Below are positions 60,401-64,000 of a stretch of DNA of 64,000 nt, in pieces. The stretch lies in assembly GCA_947500035.1 (NCBI GenBank), contig CANMQP010000005.1:964365-1028364 (forward strand), written 5' to 3'. Each line of letters begins with the position of its first letter. The first letter of the stretch is position 1. The DNA is from an uncultured Kiloniellaceae bacterium (lineage in GTDB: Bacteria > Pseudomonadota > Alphaproteobacteria > Kiloniellales > Kiloniellaceae). Under the pieces are notes generated by a model. That model was not told the DNA's origin. It was given only the letters and a program-made list of their open reading frames with translations, and ran no database searches. A program made the translations under genes and the position numbers.

Positions 60401-63400
60401 CTCCGTGCGGAACACACGGTTCATCTTGTCGTAGTACTGGATCGCCGGCGTGTTGATCGCCAGGCCGTCCGACGTCGAGAAGTCCTGGGTCGTGATCTTG
60501 TAGACCGCGCCGGCCTGACCCCCACAATTAACACCACCGGCGTCGCAGAGCTCGTAGGCGATCCGGCTTTCCGTGTTGTCGGCCCGCAGTTCCCTGGTCT
60601 TGCGCCCGAAACCGTCGTAGACCCAGCTGGTCGTGATGTTGTTGGGGCCGGTCAGGCTGGTCACCACCCCGAACCTGGCATCGGTCACCATGCTCTCGCT
60701 GTGGTTCAGCGCATTGGCGCTGGAGATCGGGAACTGGCCGATCGCGTCGTAGCTGGTGGTGGAGCCCCGGGAGGTAACGCCCGCGCCGCTGACCGTGGCG
60801 CCTGTTTCGTTGCCGAAGACGTCGTAGCTATAGGAAGTTGTGACGGTCAGGGCCGGGATATCCGGCTCGATGATTTCCTGGGTCAGCAGGCCGTTGGCGG
60901 GATTGTAGGTCCAGGCGGACTTGCGGCTTTGATCGGGTACACCGGGCCGCGACTTGGTCACCGTTGTACTGGTCACCCGGCCCAGGATCCAGTTGACCTC
61001 GTCGTTGTCGTAGGCGCTCACGGTCTGGGTGCTAAAGACCTGCCCCGCCGTGGCCCCGCCGGTCTCGTCGGTGACCGTCTGCGTGATATTCGTGGCGTTG
61101 CCGTAGCTGTCGTAGCTCGAGCTGGTGGTGGTGGTCGAGACCAGGAAACCGGCGTTGTTGGTATCGGCAATCTCGTAAGCCTTGGAGCTCGAGCTCGCCG
61201 CATAGGGAAAGAGCACGGAAGGCTGCTTAAGCGCCGGATCGGGGTTCGACCCGTCGAAGATGGTCAGGCTGGCGTAGGTGGAACTCACCTCTTTGATCAG
61301 ATCCTGCACGAGACCGCTGTCCAGGCGTGTGACGCTGGCATCCACCTGGCCCGTGAAGGGATGGCTCTGGTTGTAGGTCGTGGTGGTCAGGATCTCGGTC
61401 TGCTCGTCCCGCGCCGTCACCGTGCGGAAGCCCAGAAAGCCCCGGCCCTGGGCGTGCACCCTGGCCCCGGCGTAGCTGTAGGTCATGACCGCCTGGCCCT
61501 CGAGATTGCCCGGCGTCTCGGTCTTACCGTCGTCCTGGGTGACCGACGCCACCACGTACATCGGCGCAACGATGTCGATCTCAGGGAAGGCCGCCCCGCT
61601 GCCTTTGGTGTAGACCGAAGGATCGCTCAGAGGCTTGTAGGTGATCGATGCCATCCGACCAAGACCGTCACTCGCAGAGATGAGGAGGTCGGGAACATTG
61701 GACTCATTCATTATGAATCCCTTGGCGGAGACCCCATCGTTGCCTTTGAAGCCCCTGACCCAATCCATGAGGCCGTCACCGTTAAAGTCATGGAACTGGC
61801 CGTGAATGACTTCGAGATTCCTGTCGTCGATCGTATCGAGGTGCTTGTAATCGTCGCTCTGCAGCCAGCCAGATCCGGTATTTAACCAGGTTGTCTGGAA
61901 GATCGAACCGGTCGACCTCCGATGCGCCCGCACCCAGTCAATCAGACCGTCGCCATTGACGTCTTGAAACTGGCCTCGGGTCAGATTTTGCTTTTTGTCG
62001 AAGATTACGTCCGGCAGTTGATAAGCGACGCTCTCAAGCCAGCCTGTACCGGTGTTGAGGTAGGTATTCCGCACCGAGACGCCGTCGGCTTTCCGATAGG
62101 CCCGCACCCAGTCCGGAAGGCCGTCGCCATTGACGTCCTGAAACTCGCCACGAACGAGACCGAGTTCCCTGTCGTCTATGACGGTGGGAAGTTCATAAGC
62201 TGCATCGAGCGCCCAGCCATTCCCGGTATTCAGCCAAGTCTGCTTTCCGACGGACCCATTCGACTTCTTGTAACCCATTACAAAGTCAGCTAAGCCGTCA
62301 CCATTGAGGTCCTGGAACTGACCTCGAATAAGATTATTGGCTGCATCCTCAATAATATTCGGCAGACGATACTCAGGACTCTCCGCCCAGCCATTCCCGG
62401 TGTTCAGCCAGGTGGTTTTGAAGGAATCTCCGTTAGGTCTCTGATACGCCATTACCAGATCCGGCAAGCCATCGCCATTCAGGTCCCGGAAATGACTTCG
62501 ATTGATCTTGTAATCGTTATCATAGAGAACGTTCGGCAGGTAATATTCGGCACTCTCGGCCCAGCCCGTCCCCGTGTTCAGCCAGGATCTTTTGAAGGAG
62601 GTTCCATCTGATCTGCGGTACGCCATGACCCAGTCGGTAAGTCCATCGCCATTCAGATCGACGAACTGACCGCGCCGGTACTTTGTCGTGGCCCTGAAAA
62701 TAACGCCTGGAAGCTGGTAACCGGCGTCCTCAACCCAACCGTTCGCGCCATCATTCAGGAAGGTCGTGCGCTGGCCTGTGCCATCGGCCGAACTGTAGGC
62801 ACGGACCCAATCCGGTAAACCATCACCATTCACGTCGACAATATCGCCGCGTGTAATTCCCGCCGGCTGGTCATAGATAATGTCCGGCGCGGGATAATCA
62901 TAATCCGGAACAAAGGCGGCATTGCCCGCCGTATGATCGCTATACGTAAAGCTATGCGGCATGAGACAGTTGCCGTTAGCGTCGCATTCGGTCAGCGAGG
63001 TCAGGCGCGAACGGCCGGTCGCGGTGCCATAGTCGTAGGCCATGTCATAGCGTTTCACCAGCGTGTCCACGCCGCCGAAGGTCGCGTAGGTCTCGATCGC
63101 CGCCAGGCGCTCCAGGGTCTGGCTCTTGGCACCCCCCGAATAGTGCACCCGCGTGTCGCTCCGCGCCTCGTAGACAAAGCGCACCGAGGCCGTCGGCTGC
63201 GTTCCCGCAACCGTGTTGCCCGCATAGTCGATGCGCGTGATCTTGTGGGTGTTCTCCGTCGTGCTCGCCGCCGTGGTGTCTTCCGCGTAGATCAGATCCA
63301 GATAGTTCCCGACCCGGTCCTCGATCCGGTTCACCGACCAGTAGCGCACGTCCGCCTGCCCCGGCACCTCGACCGCGGACTCCGCCGTGTCGCCGTAGGT

Positions 63401-63964
63401 CATGACCTGGCCCGACTTGGTCCAGACCTTGAAGTGCGCAGGCCCCGCGCCCGCCACGCCGTAGGAGACGATTTTCGAGAAAGACGCCAGCTCCGTGCTG
63501 TAGACCGTGCCGTCCGCGCCGTAGGTCCCTTCCGTCGCCACCAGGCGCTGGCCATCCAGGCAGAAGCGGTCGTCCGCGCTGTAGTCCACCCCGCCGGGCG
63601 CACCGTCCTGCGCGATGGTCCGTCCGCAGCGGTGGATCACCGAAAGACCGCCCAGGGACCAGCCGACACCCAGAATGCCGTTGTCACCCCGGCTGCCGTA
63701 AATCAGCGAAAGGCTCGGCGCCATGCCGGCCACCCCCGGCGGAACCGAGAGGGGGATGGAGTAGTTCGCCGAACCGCTCTCATCGACCGCAATGGCGCCT
63801 GGGGTCACCCCCGCCACCGTCGTCTGCGCAGACGCACTGCCGCTGCCCATCAGCAAACCCGCCGCGGCAACCGCTGTCAGCAGCAGGTCGCTTCGGCCCC
63901 TGTCCGATCCAGCCCCAGGCTTTCCAGATTGTGATGGATCCCCAAACGACAGCAGACGAGACAC
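57431..63964 (-). CDS. SpvB/FG-GAP/RHS-repeat polymorphic-toxin-like protein
   Basis: This is a giant protein of 2177 residues from the GTG at 63964. The frame is still open upstream to the window edge, so it may be longer. Order of parts: N-terminal signal-like region (LLLTAVAAAGLLMGSGSASA), SpvB-type domain (about 48-360), and seven FG-GAP units with DVNGDGLPDWV-type calcium loops (about 365-735). RHS/YD repeats follow to the core terminus GRFLSADPNV, then RYSYVKNNPLSYTDPSG (about 1820). A C-terminal region of 358 residues follows, with hydrophobic helices and an end domain (GKGTPFRINFTGTGTISP). The 3' DNA is more AT-rich than the core, as in swapped toxin tips. The toxin type is unknown. 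Confidence 0.85.
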   Translation of the reverse strand: MSRLLSFGDPSQSGKPGAGSDRGRSDLLLTAVAAAGLLMGSGSASAQTTVAGVTPGAIAVDESGSANYSIPLSVPPGVAGMAPSLSLIYGSRGDNGILGVGWSLGGLSVIHRCGRTIAQDGAPGGVDYSADDRFCLDGQRLVATEGTYGADGTVYSTELASFSKIVSYGVAGAGPAHFKVWTKSGQVMTYGDTAESAVEVPGQADVRYWSVNRIEDRVGNYLDLIYAEDTTAASTTENTHKITRIDYAGNTVAGTQPTASVRFVYEARSDTRVHYSGGAKSQTLERLAAIETYATFGGVDTLVKRYDMAYDYGTATGRSRLTSLTECDANGNCLMPHSFTYSDHTAGNAAFVPDYDYPAPDIIYDQPAGITRGDIVDVNGDGLPDWVRAYSSADGTGQRTTFLNDGANGWVEDAGYQLPGVIFRATTKYRRGQFVDLNGDGLTDWVMAYRRSDGTSFKRSWLNTGTGWAESAEYYLPNVLYDNDYKINRSHFRDLNGDGLPDLVMAYQRPNGDSFKTTWLNTGNGWAESPEYRLPNIIEDAANNLIRGQFQDLNGDGLADFVMGYKKSNGSVGKQTWLNTGNGWALDAAYELPTVIDDRELGLVRGEFQDVNGDGLPDWVRAYRKADGVSVRNTYLNTGTGWLESVAYQLPDVIFDKKQNLTRGQFQDVNGDGLIDWVRAHRRSTGSIFQTTWLNTGSGWLQSDDYKHLDTIDDRNLEVIHGQFHDFNGDGLMDWVRGFKGNDGVSAKGFIMNESNVPDLLISASDGLGRMASITYKPLSDPSVYTKGSGAAFPEIDIVAPMYVVASVTQDDGKTETPGNLEGQAVMTYSYAGARVHAQGRGFLGFRTVTARDEQTEILTTTTYNQSHPFTGQVDASVTRLDSGLVQDLIKEVSSTYASLTIFDGSNPDPALKQPSVLFPYAASSSSKAYEIADTNNAGFLVSTTTTSSSYDSYGNATNITQTVTDETGGATAGQVFSTQTVSAYDNDEVNWILGRVTSTTVTKSRPGVPDQSRKSAWTYNPANGLLTQEIIEPDIPALTVTTSYSYDVFGNETGATVSGAGVTSRGSTTSYDAIGQFPISSANALNHSESMVTDARFGVVTSLTGPNNITTSWVYDGFGRKTRELRADNTESRIAYELCDAGGVNCGGQAGAVYKITTQDFSTSDGLAINTPAIQYYDKMNRVFRTESIAFDGITKIYVDTRYNPRGESHMVSRPYFEGTAANDIQWATTHYDVLGRRMSVIAPDGGIQEFDYGGLTTKTTNALFQTESKTQNAIGELVVSEDTIGGTVSYSYDAYGNLLTTNANGVLTTISYDQRGRKTGMVDPDMGSWSYSYNVLGELISQTDAKLQVVTMSYDLLGRMATRIEAEGTTTWTYDTAPKGVGKIHHVSGPNGYQETAGYDSLGRPDVTTTTISGTLYQTSLTYDALGRPSTITYPSGFVVQNNYTANGFLGSVSEILGGTVYWQANTVDAEGMVTQETLGNGVVTDRAYDPATALVDSIQTAHSGTSIQNLSFTFDRLGNLQERNDLARDRKEEFTYDGLNRLLSSTLTDTASATTLNTTTYAYDALGNITNKSDVGAYLYGQNGAGPHAVTTAGANTYTYDANGSMISGAGRTTAWTSFNKPQSITDSLTGNQTSFVYGPSRARIQQNALTDGITTTTTYIGGSYERRSRLNQPDELVHYIRSGGGTVAIYTQIDDGQSLTDKTRYLHKDHLGSVESITDESGVVTEHLSYDAHGKRRLTDWAAGTPATPGETPRGFTGHEHLDGVGLIHMNGRVYDPTLGRFLSADPNVQAPDDTQSFNRYSYVKNNPLSYTDPSGFFFKKIFKKIAKFFSKAFKAVGNLIKKALSNQYITTAIQIGINFIPGIGQLGALALSAAFSGLVTLANGGDLGQAIGAAVITMATAAISHGIGEAFGHTTEFLSRAHVAKVVAHGAVGGAVNRLRGGDFKSGFFSSAVGAFTAPVIGNIYKGSKTLQAVAARTAVSAIAGGVGAVLGGGKFVNGAKTTAIQHIYNEGAAIAGALWASEETKSQEAEIKLLRQQLHTGAQDGHITDAEARYWWRYGKGASLNADLSRIDFSGISVGDFPGGVGSSQYFNLLNPSYTGSWDDALVYGNIRLTLGPSATVTSTFDIYDFDIKTWSSGTATRNMLTYGGHARAGKGTPFRINFTGTGTISP

Positions 63965-64000
63965 CGAGAGCCCGTTGCGTTGACGCGCAGTCTTTGTCTC

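Noticed and set aside
58646..61885. 1079-codon open frame on the plus strand
   Set aside because: It is antisense to the RHS core. The RHS protein has clear repeats and domains in its frame, whereas this frame has a Gly/Arg/Val-rich composition from GC-rich third positions and no ribosome site.

Overview
The window is from a GC-rich alphaproteobacterial chromosome, most likely a Rhodospirillales/Kiloniellales-type organism. The evidence is the rpiB-glyA-nrdR-ribD-ribE-ribB-ribH-nusB-thiL block, a MucR/Ros regulator, a SAM-II riboswitch (a class typical of Alphaproteobacteria), a HemB with an Asp-type rather than Cys-type metal site, NnrU, and a DUF1127 gene paired with a LysR regulator. The lineage is inferred from gene content only; there is no rRNA here.

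Layout. Positions 1-7600 (minus strand) hold riboflavin/C1 housekeeping genes, followed by a mucR-like gene (plus) and a long AT-rich gap. Positions 9.0-13.5 kb (minus) hold a small DUF6898-like gene, a MarR regulator and a valine-catabolism operon. Positions 13.7-22.3 kb hold an ankyrin protein, a chemoreceptor, an HCCA isomerase, a SAM-II-controlled metY, hemB and a 1-Cys peroxiredoxin. Positions 22.3-32.5 kb are rich in small exported or membrane proteins, with an Lrp/Gate-transporter pair, a cupredoxin and an LpxR-like outer-membrane enzyme. Positions 32.5-35.1 kb hold a DUF2157/DUF4401/GDYXXLXY membrane operon. Positions 35.2-53.5 kb are a mosaic of regulators, hydrolases, a FAD monooxygenase, a ParD/ParE-like toxin-antitoxin pair, tag, SodC, a PEP-CTERM protein and pyrC.

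Positions 52-64 kb are the accessory end. They hold an AT-rich orphan gene, an IS110 remnant, a REP-associated (Y1/HUH) transposase with amplified terminal repeats, and a 2177-residue SpvB/FG-GAP/RHS protein. A small lipoprotein gene overlaps the 3' end of the RHS gene by 4 bp. The start of the RHS gene lies so close to the window edge that its N-terminus may be incomplete.

The clearest regulatory features are the SAM-II riboswitch with promoter and terminator before metY, operator-like palindromes before lrp, the toxin-antitoxin pair and tetR, and several strong stem-loops of unknown role. The most unusual structure is the nested tandem array at 55811-55986 beside the transposase: a 74-bp higher-order unit made of 27/21/26-bp subunits. 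Its sequence recurs inverted on the far side of the transposase and as fragments elsewhere in the window.
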